64,000 nt of DNA from Paractinoplanes bogorensis (GTDB lineage: Bacteria > Actinomycetota > Actinomycetes > Mycobacteriales > Micromonosporaceae), in assembly GCF_018829635.1 (NCBI RefSeq), contig NZ_JAHKKG010000017.1, positions 1-64,000 on the forward strand. The letters are read 5' to 3'. Below are positions 39,073 to 47,811 of the stretch, one piece after another. Under the pieces are notes generated by a model. That model saw only the letters and a list, made by a program, of their open reading frames with translations. It made no database searches and was not told the origin of the DNA. The position numbers and the translations under genes are program-made. Within the stretch, counting starts at the first letter, position 1; the number at the start of each line of letters is the position of its first letter.

Positions 39073-39678
39073 GTGACAACGGTTGATCAGCAGCAGCGCC
39101 AGGGACCGCCCGCGCCCCGGCGACGGTCCCGCCGCGACGAGATCCTCGAGATCGCGGTGGGCCTGTTCGCGGCCCGTGGCTATCACGGTGTCTCGATGGA
39201 CGACATCGGCTCCGCAGCCGGGGTGACCGGTCCGGCGCTCTATCACCACTTCGCCGGTAAAGAGGCGATGCTGGTCGCCGCGCTGATCCCGGTGAGTGAG
39301 AGCCTGCTGCACGGCGGTGAGGCCCGGGTGAGCCAGAACCCCGACGACGCGAGCGCCGCGCTGGCCGACCTGATCGACTTCCACGTCGAGTTCGCGCTGG
39401 CCAACCCGGCCGTGATCGCCCTGCACCTGCACGAACTCGACCGTCTGCCCGAAGAGCCGCGCCGCCAGATCCGCCGCCTCCAGCGCCTCTATGTCGAGGA
39501 GTGGGTCAGCGTGCTGGCCATGCTGCGGCCCGAGCTCGACGCCCCCGAGGCGCGGGTGCTCGCCCACTCGGCGTTCGGCCTGATGAACTCGACTCCCTTC
39601 CTCGGCGGCGAGGTCGACCGCCGCCGCCGGGCCGCCCTCCTGCGCGAGGCCACGATGCACGCCCTGACCGGGCGGTAA
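39073..39678 (+). CDS. TetR family transcriptional regulator
   Basis: 201 aa from a GTG. TetR helix-turn-helix at about 16-62: RRDEILEIAVGLFAARGYHGVSMDDIG then AAGVTGPALYHHFAGKEAMLVAAL. The ligand domain is helical and His/Arg-rich. It is the first gene of the run with biotin carboxylase and HMG-CoA lyase, so it likely represses branched-chain acyl-CoA catabolism, sensing an acyl-CoA (inference). Confidence 0.9.
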   Translation: MTTVDQQQRQGPPAPRRRSRRDEILEIAVGLFAARGYHGVSMDDIGSAAGVTGPALYHHFAGKEAMLVAALIPVSESLLHGGEARVSQNPDDASAALADLIDFHVEFALANPAVIALHLHELDRLPEEPRRQIRRLQRLYVEEWVSVLAMLRPELDAPEARVLAHSAFGLMNSTPFLGGEVDRRRRAALLREATMHALTGR

Positions 39679-39722
39679 GAAAAGGCCCCACAAGGGCCGT
39701 CAAAGAGAAGAGAAGGTCAACG

Positions 39723-41054
39723 ATGATCGACTCGCTGCTCATCGCCAACCGGGGCGAGATCGCCCGCCGGATCATCCGCACCGCCCGGCGGCTCGGCATC
39801 CGGACCATCGCGATCCACTCCGAGCCCGACGCGGACATGCCGTTCGTGCTCGAGGCCGACGAGGCAGTCTGCGTGGGACCGGCCAACCCGGCCCAGAGTT
39901 ATCGGAACGTCGAGGCGATTCTGGCCGCCGCCAAATCCACCGGGGCCCAGGCCATCCATCCCGGCTACGGCTTCCTGAGCGAAAACGCCGCCTTCGCCCG
40001 CCGGGTCGAGGAGAACGATCTGATCTGGGTCGGCCCCAGCCCCGAGGCGATCGAGGCGATGGGCGACAAGATCAACGCCCGCAATTTGATGGCCGCGGCC
40101 GGCGTTCCGGTCGCGCCCGGCACCCAGCAGCCGGTCGGCGACGTCGACCAGGCGATCGCGGCCGCGGCCGGCATCGGTTACCCGATCATGGTCAAGGCGG
40201 CCGCGGGCGGCGGCGGCATGGGCATGGCCGTCGCGAACGACGAGGCCGCGCTACGCACCGAGGTGGAAAAGGTACGCGCGTTCGCCGAGCGGATGTTCGG
40301 CAGCGGCGACGTGTTGCTCGAGCGCTACTTCCCCCGCGTGCGGCATGTCGAGGTGCAGATCCTCGGCCTGGCCGACGGCCGGGTGATCGCCCTCTCCGAG
40401 CGCGAGTGCTCGGTGCAGCGCCGCAATCAGAAGCTGGTCGAAGAGGCCCCGAGCCCGGCCGTCGGTCCCGCGCTGCGCGAACGGTTCCTGGCCGCCGCGG
40501 TCAAGGCCGGCGAGGCGGTCGGCTATCGCAACGCCGGCACCGTCGAGTGCCTGCTCGACCCGGCCACCGGCGACTTCTTCTTCCTCGAGATGAACACCCG
40601 CCTGCAGGTCGAGCACCCGATCACCGAACTGATCCACGGCATCGACCTGGTCGAGCAGCAGCTGCTCATCGCCGCGGGCGAGCCGGCGACGATCGCGACC
40701 ACCACAACCGGACACGCGATCGAGCTCCGGATCAACGCGGAAGACCCGAAACGCTTCCTGCCCGGTCCGGGAAAGGTCACCACCTGGGTCGAGCCCACCG
40801 GCGAGGGCGTCCGGGTCGACTCCGGCTATGCCGAGGGCACCACGGTCGGCATGTCCTACGACTCCCTGATGGCCAAGCTGATCGTCTTCGCCGATGACCG
40901 CGACACGGCGATCGCCCGGGCTCGCGCCGCGGTCATCGGCTTCCAGATCGCCGGCCCCAAGAACAACCTGCCGTTCTTCGCCGAGCTGCTCGACAACGAC
41001 GAGTTCCTCACCGGCGACTACGACACCGGCATCGTCGGGCGGATGCGCTCATGA
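39723..41054 (+). CDS. biotin carboxylase subunit of an acyl-CoA (methylcrotonyl-CoA) carboxylase
   Basis: 443 aa. Biotin carboxylase fold complete: IANRGEIARRIIRTARRLG, HPGYGFLSENAAFA, ATP-grasp GGGGMGMA, RNQKLVEEAPSP, EMNTRLQVEHPITE. It carboxylates biotin with ATP and bicarbonate. The protein ends at the biotin carboxylase domain; no biotinyl carrier domain (E-A-M-K-M motif) is present, although methylcrotonyl-CoA carboxylase alpha chains usually carry one. The carrier must be encoded elsewhere. Start ATG has GAGAAGG upstream. Coupled to the next gene by ATGA. Confidence 0.92.
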   Translation: MIDSLLIANRGEIARRIIRTARRLGIRTIAIHSEPDADMPFVLEADEAVCVGPANPAQSYRNVEAILAAAKSTGAQAIHPGYGFLSENAAFARRVEENDLIWVGPSPEAIEAMGDKINARNLMAAAGVPVAPGTQQPVGDVDQAIAAAAGIGYPIMVKAAAGGGGMGMAVANDEAALRTEVEKVRAFAERMFGSGDVLLERYFPRVRHVEVQILGLADGRVIALSERECSVQRRNQKLVEEAPSPAVGPALRERFLAAAVKAGEAVGYRNAGTVECLLDPATGDFFFLEMNTRLQVEHPITELIHGIDLVEQQLLIAAGEPATIATTTTGHAIELRINAEDPKRFLPGPGKVTTWVEPTGEGVRVDSGYAEGTTVGMSYDSLMAKLIVFADDRDTAIARARAAVIGFQIAGPKNNLPFFAELLDNDEFLTGDYDTGIVGRMRS

Positions 41055-41929
41055 CGTCGGTCAGCATCCGCGAGGTGGCGCCCCGCGACGGCCTGCAGAA
41101 CGAGGAGCCGATCCCCACCGACGCCAAGGTGCAGCTGATCGACGCGCTGAGCCGGACCGGCGTCCGGCGCATCGAGGCCGTCTCGTTCGTGCACCCGCGG
41201 GCGATCCCGCAGATGGCCGACGCCGACGAGGTGTGGGCCCGGGTCACCCGCCATCCCGACATCCGCTATTCGGCGCTGATCCCGAACACGCGTGGGGCCC
41301 AGCGTGCGCTGGCCGCCGGCTTCCGTGAGATCGAGGTCGTGGTGTCCGCTTCGGACACTCACAACCGCCGCAACCTGAACCGCTCGACCGCGGAGTCGCT
41401 GGACGACATCGCCTCGCTCATCCCGCTGATCCACCAGGCCGGGGCGACCGTCGAGGTGATCGTGGCGACCAGCTTCGGCTGTCCGTTCGAGGGTGACATC
41501 GACCCCGATCGGGTGGCCGGCATCGTGGCCCGGGTCCGTGCCGACGGAGCCGACCGCATCGCCTTCGGAGACACCACCGGCATGGCGACTCCGCGCAGGG
41601 TCAAAGACCTTCTTTCCGCCGTACGCCCCGACCTGCTGCACTTTCACAACACCAGGGGCACGGGGCTGGCCAACATCCTGACCGCCCTCGACCTGGGGAT
41701 CACCGAGTTCGACGCCAGTGTCGGCGGGATCGGCGGTTGCCCGTACGCCCCCGGCGCCTCGGGCAACGTGGCCACCGAAGAGGTCGTCCACATGCTGCAC
41801 GACATGGGCATCGACACCGGAATCGACCTCGATCGCCTGATCAGCACCGCCGAGACGGCCGAGAAGCTGCTCGGGCGTACGCTCCCGTCGGGTGTTCTTC
41901 GCGCCGGACCGCGTACGAGATTGGTGTGA
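41051..41929 (+). CDS. hydroxymethylglutaryl-CoA lyase
   Basis: 292 aa, HMGL-like TIM barrel. VAPRDGLQNE near the N-terminus binds the metal and substrate, FGDTTGMATP and HFHNTRGTGLANILTAL supply the metal-ligand histidines, and GGIGGCPYAPGASGNVATEEV contains the catalytic Cys loop. It splits HMG-CoA into acetyl-CoA and acetoacetate, the last step of leucine degradation. Confidence 0.94.
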   Translation: MTSVSIREVAPRDGLQNEEPIPTDAKVQLIDALSRTGVRRIEAVSFVHPRAIPQMADADEVWARVTRHPDIRYSALIPNTRGAQRALAAGFREIEVVVSASDTHNRRNLNRSTAESLDDIASLIPLIHQAGATVEVIVATSFGCPFEGDIDPDRVAGIVARVRADGADRIAFGDTTGMATPRRVKDLLSAVRPDLLHFHNTRGTGLANILTALDLGITEFDASVGGIGGCPYAPGASGNVATEEVVHMLHDMGIDTGIDLDRLISTAETAEKLLGRTLPSGVLRAGPRTRLV

Positions 41930-42092
41930 TTTCTTCCCCACCGACCCGCGATCATTTTTCCTTTTTGTCCGCGTGACCCGGTCCCCCTCGTTTCGTTACC
42001 AATACCGAGTGGCCGATATCGCCAGTTCGCTTCGGATGAAGCGGTACTGACGGAACGGCCATCGGTTCGGTCGACACGACGAGGGGCGGATC

Positions 42093-43157
42093 ATGGCGGA
42101 ACTGGGGGTCGGGCGTTTGTCGCGCGCGGCGTTCCCGTTGCCGTCGGTCTCGCCCGCCGGCGACTCCACGCCCTTGCCGCCTCACATCCAGGGGGCGGAG
42201 CGGCGATCGGGGAACCGCGCGCGGCACACCACCAGTCGGTGGGGCCTGCGTGTGCTCGTCATCGGCGGCCTGGCCGGTGCGGCCTGGCTGCTCACCGGCG
42301 CCGCGGCCCACGCTGCGGACCGGGCCGACGGGCCGGACGGCTCGTTGCTCGGTTCCGTGCTGGGCGCCGACGTCACCTCGCCGGTCACGGGTCTCCTGCA
42401 GACGGCCGTTCAGCCGTTGGAGAACTCCCGGCCGGCACACCACGAACACCAGACTCATGAACTCCGGGCCGTGACCGACATCCTCGACGTGCCCGGGCGG
42501 GTTCTCACCCGTCCGGCGGCGGTCGACCGGGTCACGCACGGCTCGTCCAGGACCACTGTGGACGCCTTCACGGGTGTCGACGAGATCCTGGGGGAGGTCG
42601 CCGCTCCCCTTCGCCTCGACGGCGAACCGGCGCCCGACCAGCGGCTCGACAACGCCGAGCTCCCGGAACCCTCCGGCGACACGCGGCCTGTGGACGACGA
42701 GCGGCCCCCGGTCGCCGAGTCACCGCAGATCGCGGAAGAGACGGCCGAGGAACCGAGCGAGCAACCGGCCGAGCCGAGCACCACGATCGACCGGGTCCGG
42801 CCCACCCCGGTCGTCGGCCATCCGGCCGCCGTACCGGTCCGGCACGGCAAGGTCACCTCCGCGTCGTCCGCCCACCGGCACCACCGCACCGCTCACGCGG
42901 TGAACGCGGTGCCGGAGACGGCGCAGGAGGACAGCACACCCGGTGGTGATGGACCGGCCGCTCCTCTGCGGCTGCACCTCGGGGACGTCAGCGGCACCCC
43001 GACCAGCGGGTCGGGGACTCCGACGGAAGGTGGCTCCGCGGCCTTCCTGCCGGCTGCGATCGCGAACAGCACGATGGCTCGCCATCGGCCGGCGATCGTG
43101 TCCGATGTCGAGGTCCGGCGTTACGACGCCGAGGCACCGACCGTCTCACCTGACTGA
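42093..43157 (+). CDS. hypothetical exported or membrane-anchored protein
   Basis: 354 aa. A 48-residue basic leader precedes one hydrophobic segment (WGLRVLVIGGLAGAAWLLTGAAAHAAD), probably a signal peptide with an AHA-A cleavage site. The rest is Glu/Pro/Thr/Ser/His-rich and disordered (EESPQ, EEPSEQPAEPST type), with HRHHRTAH. No domain recognised. It lies directly upstream of the chaplin-like gene, same direction, so a cell-surface role is possible. Confidence 0.7.
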   Translation: MAELGVGRLSRAAFPLPSVSPAGDSTPLPPHIQGAERRSGNRARHTTSRWGLRVLVIGGLAGAAWLLTGAAAHAADRADGPDGSLLGSVLGADVTSPVTGLLQTAVQPLENSRPAHHEHQTHELRAVTDILDVPGRVLTRPAAVDRVTHGSSRTTVDAFTGVDEILGEVAAPLRLDGEPAPDQRLDNAELPEPSGDTRPVDDERPPVAESPQIAEETAEEPSEQPAEPSTTIDRVRPTPVVGHPAAVPVRHGKVTSASSAHRHHRTAHAVNAVPETAQEDSTPGGDGPAAPLRLHLGDVSGTPTSGSGTPTEGGSAAFLPAAIANSTMARHRPAIVSDVEVRRYDAEAPTVSPD

Positions 43158-43438
43158 GTGATGGCGTCCGGCGGTCCGCCCGACCGCCGGTGAACCGGCC
43201 GGCACCACCTTCGGTGTCCGCGTTCCGGCTCGATTCCCCACCCGCTTGCGAACAAGCGGCGAATCGCACACGCCTGAATCACACGCACCGCACCGAAGCG
43301 CCTGACGGGCGCACGTCGACAAGCGGAGTCAGGGCAGAAAGCAAAACGAGCCAGGGCACCGCTGCGCCCGAATGCAATCTCGCTAACTGAATAAGTCACA
43401 CCACTGCCGAAACATTATTGAAAGGCATTTCTTTTCTC

Positions 43439-44779
43439 ATGAAGACTTGGGTTCGCAAGACTCTGAGCGTCGGTGTCCTGGCCGCCGGCGCCCTGCTGTT
43501 CGCCCCGGCTGCCGCGCAGGCCGACAGCAAGCAGATCACCGGTGCCAACAACGGCATCCTCAACGGCACCCAGATCGCCGTCCCGGTCAGCGTTCCGATC
43601 AACGTCGTCGGCAACTCGCTGGGGATCCTCGGTGTCGCCGACGCCCGGGGCATCGGCGTCAACCGGACCGAGAGCGGCCGCCGCGGCGACGCGCAGCTGA
43701 CCGGGGCCAACAACGGCATCGCGAACGGCACCCAGGCCTACCTGCCGGTCAGCGTTCCGGTGAACGTGGTCGGCAACGCCGCGGCCGTGCTCGGTGGCGC
43801 CAGCGCGACCGGTGTCGGCGTCAACCGCACCGAGAGCACCCGGACGACCGAGGGCAAGCGCGGCGGCTGGGGCGACACCCAGTACACCGGCTTCAACAAC
43901 GGCATCGCGAACGGCACCCAGATCTACGCGCCGATCGACGTTCCGGTCAACGTCTGCGGCAACTCGCTCGCCATCCTCGGCGGCGCCTACTCGCAGGCCA
44001 TCTGCTCGAACGACACCCGGGGCGGCGGCCACTTCGGCCGCGGTCACCGGCACGGCCAGCGCGAGAGCGTCCAGGCCACCAACGGTCACCGCGGTGGCCG
44101 TGGCGCCGTCCAGGCGACCGGTGTCAACAACGGCATCCTGAACGGCACCCAGCTCTACGCGCCGATCAGCCTGCCGATCAACCTGTCGGGCAACTCGGCC
44201 GCCATCCTGGGCAGCGCGAGCAGCCGGGCGATCTCCCGCAACGAGTCGACCCGTGGGGACGACTTCACGCAGGCGACCGGCGCCAACAACGGCATCCTGA
44301 ACGGCACCCAGATCGCCGTGCCGATCAACGTGCCGATCAACGTCTGCGGCAACTCGCTGGGCATCCTCGGCGCGGCCCACTCGCAGGCGGCGTGCGCCAA
44401 CGGTGACGACGACTTCGGCTTCGGCGGCGACAACTGGGACCGCGACCGGGACCACGGTCACGGGCGTCCGGGTCACCACCACGGTGACAACGGTGGCGTG
44501 AACGACGACGACGATGACTACAAGGGCGACGGCGGCGTCAAGGACGACAACAAGGGCTACGGCGACGTCCAGGACGACACCGCCGAGGACCCGACCGACA
44601 ACAAGGGTTACGGCGACGTCCAGGACGACGCCACCGGGTCGGACAGCACCAAGAAGGGTGGCCGTGACAAGGCCATGGACGACGACATGGGCGACGACAC
44701 CGAGTCGACCCCGATCACGAGCCTGACCGACTCGGTCGGCGGCGTCGGCAGCCTGGGCCTGCTCAACACCCTTCGCTGA
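43439..44779 (+). CDS. secreted chaplin-like protein with five repeats and an acidic tail
   Basis: 446 aa. Signal peptide 1-28 (FAPAAAQA). Five repeats at about 35-75, 88-129, 150-191, 228-268 and 281-321, each of the form NNGIxNGTQ..VP(V/I)xVPxNxxGNSxxILG, matching the chaplin core (VPVNVCGNS). Only repeats 3 and 5 have the two Cys of classical chaplins (173/189 and 303/319). The C-terminal 120 residues are Asp/Gly/Lys-rich with a duplicated NKGYGDVQDD and no LPxTG-type sorting signal. Chaplins are amphipathic amyloid-like surface proteins of aerial hyphae and spores in Streptomyces. A TTG at 43418 is a less likely start. Confidence 0.82.
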   Translation: MKTWVRKTLSVGVLAAGALLFAPAAAQADSKQITGANNGILNGTQIAVPVSVPINVVGNSLGILGVADARGIGVNRTESGRRGDAQLTGANNGIANGTQAYLPVSVPVNVVGNAAAVLGGASATGVGVNRTESTRTTEGKRGGWGDTQYTGFNNGIANGTQIYAPIDVPVNVCGNSLAILGGAYSQAICSNDTRGGGHFGRGHRHGQRESVQATNGHRGGRGAVQATGVNNGILNGTQLYAPISLPINLSGNSAAILGSASSRAISRNESTRGDDFTQATGANNGILNGTQIAVPINVPINVCGNSLGILGAAHSQAACANGDDDFGFGGDNWDRDRDHGHGRPGHHHGDNGGVNDDDDDYKGDGGVKDDNKGYGDVQDDTAEDPTDNKGYGDVQDDATGSDSTKKGGRDKAMDDDMGDDTESTPITSLTDSVGGVGSLGLLNTLR

Positions 44780-44824
44780 CACGCGCTTTCCCACGGGGGA
44801 AATCACGGGGGGACAGCGATAGGC

Positions 44825-44952
44825 CGGGTCGCGCCGGTCCCGGGTGCGACCCGACCGACGCCACGAGGCGTCGGGTAGGAACCGGTGCCCCTCCACGGCA
44901 CCGGAAGCAGTGAAGCGGACGGGAGTCTCCGCAGCCGGCGGAGGCTCCCGTC
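44825..44952. other. four consecutive hairpins
   Basis: Perfect 8-bp stems CGGGTCGC/GCGACCCG (44825-44853), CCGACGCC/GGCGTCGG (44855-44874), CCGGTGCC/GGCACCGG (44882-44904), then a long imperfect stem GGACGGGAG...CTCCCGTCC with an inner TCCGC/GCGGA (44918-44952). No T-tract. Could stabilise or terminate the chaplin mRNA, or be a structured RNA leader of the carboxyltransferase gene. Confidence 0.65.
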
Positions 44953-44987
44953 CGTCGTTGCCGTGTCACCCCCGGGTGGGCTACCCT

Positions 44988-45014
44988 AACGCTCGTTAAG
45001 CTTTAACGACCGTT
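44988..45014. promoter_or_regulatory. double operator AACGCTCGTTAAG / AACGACCGTT
   Basis: Two dyads, AACGCTCGTT (44988-44997, followed by AAG) and AACGACCGTT (45005-45014), 17 bp apart start to start, ending 11 bp before the carboxyltransferase start. They match the motif before the TetR gene at 39028-39040, suggesting one regulon. Confidence 0.68.
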
Positions 45015-45025
45015 CAGGAGGGCTC

Positions 45026-46552
45026 GTGACCCAGGACGAGGCGCTCGCACAGGTCCGCAAGCGGGTCCTGGCCGGCGGCGCCGAGCGCTACCACTCCGCC
45101 AACGCCGCGAAGGGCAAGCTCTTCGCCCGCGAGCGGATCGCGCTGCTGGTCGACGAGGGCTCCTTCGTCGAAGACGGGCTGTATGCCAACAGCCTGGCCG
45201 ATGGACTGCCGGCCGACGGGGTGATCACCGGAATCGCCCGGGTCGACGGCCGCGAGGTCTGCCTGATGGCGAACGACTCGACGGTCAAGGCGGGGTCCTG
45301 GGGCGCGCGTACGGTGGAAAAGATCATCCGCATCATCGAGCGGGCCGTGCAGTACGGCGTACCGATGATCTATCTGGTCGACTCGGCCGGCGCGCGGATC
45401 ACCGACCAGGTCGACCTGTTCCCCGGCCGCCGTGGCGCCGGCAAGATCTTCCACACCCAGGTCAAGGCGTCCGGCGCGATCCCGCAGGCGTGCGCGCTGT
45501 TCGGCCCGTCGGCGGCCGGTGGGGCGTACATTCCGGCCTTCTGCGACATCGTCGCCATGGTCGAGGGCAACGCGAGCATGTATCTCGGGTCCGACCGCAT
45601 GGTCGAGATGGTCACCGGTGAGAAGACGACGCTCGAGGCGATGGGTGGCGCCCGGGTGCACTGCGCCGAGTCCGGCGTCGGCCACTTCCTCTGCAAGACG
45701 GAGCAGGACGCGCTCGACACCGTACGGGCATATCTGTCCTATCTGCCGTCGAACTGGGAGCAGAGCCCGCCGTCGGCCGAGGCGAGGGATTCCTCCGGGG
45801 CCGATCTCGGTGCGCTCGTGCCGGCCAGCGAGCGCCAGGCCTTCGACATGCGGCGATACATCAAGGGCCTGGTCGACGAGGGTTCGTTCTTCGAGATCCA
45901 GGCGCTGTGGGCCAAGGAGCTCACGATCGGGTTCGCCCGGCTCGACGGCGAGGTGATCGGCGTCATCGGCAACAACTCGATGTTCAAGGGCGGCGTGCTC
46001 TTCCCCGATTCGGCCGACAAGGCGTCGCGCTTCACCCAGCTCTGCGACGCGTTCAACGTCCCGCTGCTGTTCCTGTGCGACGTGCCCGGTTTCATGGTCG
46101 GTTCGGCCGTCGAGAAGCAGGGCATCATCCGGCACGGCGCCAAGATGATCACCGCCATCTCCGAGGCCACGGTGCCCAAGATCTGTGTGGTGGTGCGGAA
46201 GGCGTACGGGGCCGGTCTCTACGCCATGGCGGGTCCCAGTTTCGAGCCCGAGGCCACGATCGCCCTGCCCACCGCCAAGATCGCGGTGATGGGGGCCGAG
46301 GCGGCGGTGAACGCCGTCTACGCCAACAAGATCGCCGCCATCGCCGACGACGAGGAGCGAGCCGCCTTCGTCGCCCAGCGTCGCGCCGAGTACGAGCAGG
46401 ACATCGACATCATGCGGCTGGCCAGCGAGCTGGTCGTGGACACCGTGGTCGAGCCGGCCGATCTGCGCGGCGAGCTCATCCGCCGCTACCGCGCCGCCCG
46501 CGGCAAGAACCGTTTCTTCGCCCGGCGCCGGCACGGCGTCACGCCCGTCTGA
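45026..46552 (+). CDS. acyl-CoA carboxylase carboxyltransferase (beta) subunit
   Basis: 508 aa from a GTG. Two crotonase-like carboxyltransferase halves: DSAGARITDQVDLFPGR and GPSAAGGAYIPAFCD in the N-half; FLCDVPGFMVGS and RKAYGAGLYAMAGPSF in the C-half. It moves CO2 from biotin to the acyl-CoA. With the biotin carboxylase at 39723 and the HMG-CoA lyase it fits methylcrotonyl-CoA carboxylase of leucine catabolism; a propionyl-CoA substrate is less likely. Confidence 0.92.
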   Translation: MTQDEALAQVRKRVLAGGAERYHSANAAKGKLFARERIALLVDEGSFVEDGLYANSLADGLPADGVITGIARVDGREVCLMANDSTVKAGSWGARTVEKIIRIIERAVQYGVPMIYLVDSAGARITDQVDLFPGRRGAGKIFHTQVKASGAIPQACALFGPSAAGGAYIPAFCDIVAMVEGNASMYLGSDRMVEMVTGEKTTLEAMGGARVHCAESGVGHFLCKTEQDALDTVRAYLSYLPSNWEQSPPSAEARDSSGADLGALVPASERQAFDMRRYIKGLVDEGSFFEIQALWAKELTIGFARLDGEVIGVIGNNSMFKGGVLFPDSADKASRFTQLCDAFNVPLLFLCDVPGFMVGSAVEKQGIIRHGAKMITAISEATVPKICVVVRKAYGAGLYAMAGPSFEPEATIALPTAKIAVMGAEAAVNAVYANKIAAIADDEERAAFVAQRRAEYEQDIDIMRLASELVVDTVVEPADLRGELIRRYRAARGKNRFFARRRHGVTPV

Positions 46553-46564
46553 CAGGAGCACACC

Positions 46565-47722
46565 ATGGTCGACTTCCGGCTCGACGAGGAGCAGGAGGCG
46601 CTGCGCGTCACCGTCCGGGATTTCGCCCGTGAGCAGGTGGCGCCGGTGATCGCCGAGCACTACGAGAACAAGACTTTCCCGTACGACGTAGTCCGTCAGA
46701 TGGGCAAGATGGGTCTGTTCGGCCTGCCGTTCCCCGAGGAGTCGGGCGGCATGGGCGGCGACTACTTCGCGTTGTGCATCGCGCTCGAAGAGCTGGCCCG
46801 AGTGGACAGTTCGGTGGCGGTCACGCTCGAGGCCGCGGTCTCGCTCGGTGCGATGCCGATCCACCGCTACGGCACGCCCGAGCAGAAGGAGCAGTGGCTG
46901 CCCCGGCTGACCTCGGGCGAGGCGCTGGCCGCGTTCGGGCTCACCGAGCCGGGCACGGGGTCGGACGCGGCGGGCACGAAGACGCGCGCGGTCTACGACG
47001 AAGCGACCGACGAGTGGGTGATCAACGGCAGCAAGGCGTTCATCACCAACTCCGGCACCGACATCACCTGCCTGGTCACCGTCATGGCGGTCACCGGCGT
47101 CAACCCGGACGGGTCCAAGGAACTGTCCACGATCATCGTGCCGTCCGGAACTCCGGGCTTCACCGTCGCTCCGGGCTACTCCAAGGTCGGCTGGTGCGCG
47201 TCCGACACCCACGAGCTTTCCTTCGATGACGTACGCGTCCCGGCGGCCAACCTGCTCGGCGAGCGCGGCCGTGGGTTCGCCCAGTTCCTGCGCATCCTCG
47301 ACGAGGGCCGGATCGCGATCGCCGCACTGTCGGTCGGCCTGGCCCAGGGCTGTGTCGACGAGTCGGTGCGCTACGCCGGCCAGCGTGAGGCGTTCGGTCA
47401 GCCGATCGGCAACTACCAGGCGGTCCAGTTCATGATCGCCGACATGGAGATGCGCGCCCACACGGCCCGGCTCGGCTACTACGACGCGGCCTCGCGCATG
47501 CTGGCCGGTCAGGACTTCAAGCGCTACGCGGCGATCGCCAAGCTCAACGCCAGCAACGCGGCCATGGAGAACAGCCGCTGGGCGACCCAGGTGCACGGCG
47601 GCTACGGCTTCATGAACGAGTCGGCCGTCGGCCGGATGTACCGGGACGCCAAGATCCTCGAGGTCGGCGAGGGAACGTCCGAGGTCCAGCGCATGCTGAT
47701 CGCCCGCGGGCTGGGGCTTTAG
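46565..47722 (+). CDS. acyl-CoA dehydrogenase, short/branched chain type
   Basis: 385 aa FAD enzyme. FAD-binding AFGLTEPGTGSDAAGTKTRA and the C-terminal VHGGYGFMNESAVGRMYRDAKILEVGEGTSEVQR. A Glu occupies the GEGTSE position used as catalytic base by short- and medium-chain enzymes; isovaleryl-CoA dehydrogenases have Ala/Gly there. So despite its place beside the carboxyltransferase (12 bp gap) it may act on 2-methylbutyryl- or isobutyryl-type rather than isovaleryl-CoA. Confidence 0.92.
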   Translation: MVDFRLDEEQEALRVTVRDFAREQVAPVIAEHYENKTFPYDVVRQMGKMGLFGLPFPEESGGMGGDYFALCIALEELARVDSSVAVTLEAAVSLGAMPIHRYGTPEQKEQWLPRLTSGEALAAFGLTEPGTGSDAAGTKTRAVYDEATDEWVINGSKAFITNSGTDITCLVTVMAVTGVNPDGSKELSTIIVPSGTPGFTVAPGYSKVGWCASDTHELSFDDVRVPAANLLGERGRGFAQFLRILDEGRIAIAALSVGLAQGCVDESVRYAGQREAFGQPIGNYQAVQFMIADMEMRAHTARLGYYDAASRMLAGQDFKRYAAIAKLNASNAAMENSRWATQVHGGYGFMNESAVGRMYRDAKILEVGEGTSEVQRMLIARGLGL

Positions 47723-47811
47723 CGGCTTTTGCGGGCCGGAACACCGTCCGCAATCCGACAAGAGCGGATCTCTGCTCGCCGCTCTCCTGAACCCACCCTA
47801 AGTTCGTTGTC

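Noticed and set aside
36164..39079. 971-codon minus-strand frame opposite the TPR gene
   Set aside because: Antisense to a coherent TPR protein with coupled start; no domain of its own.
44825..44952. Known c-di-AMP (ydaO-type) riboswitch
   Set aside because: I compared from memory with the conserved core and could not find it; four independent hairpins fit better. A covariance search would decide.
45014..47761. 915-codon minus-strand frame opposite the carboxyltransferase and dehydrogenase
   Set aside because: Spans two recognised genes on the other strand; shadow.
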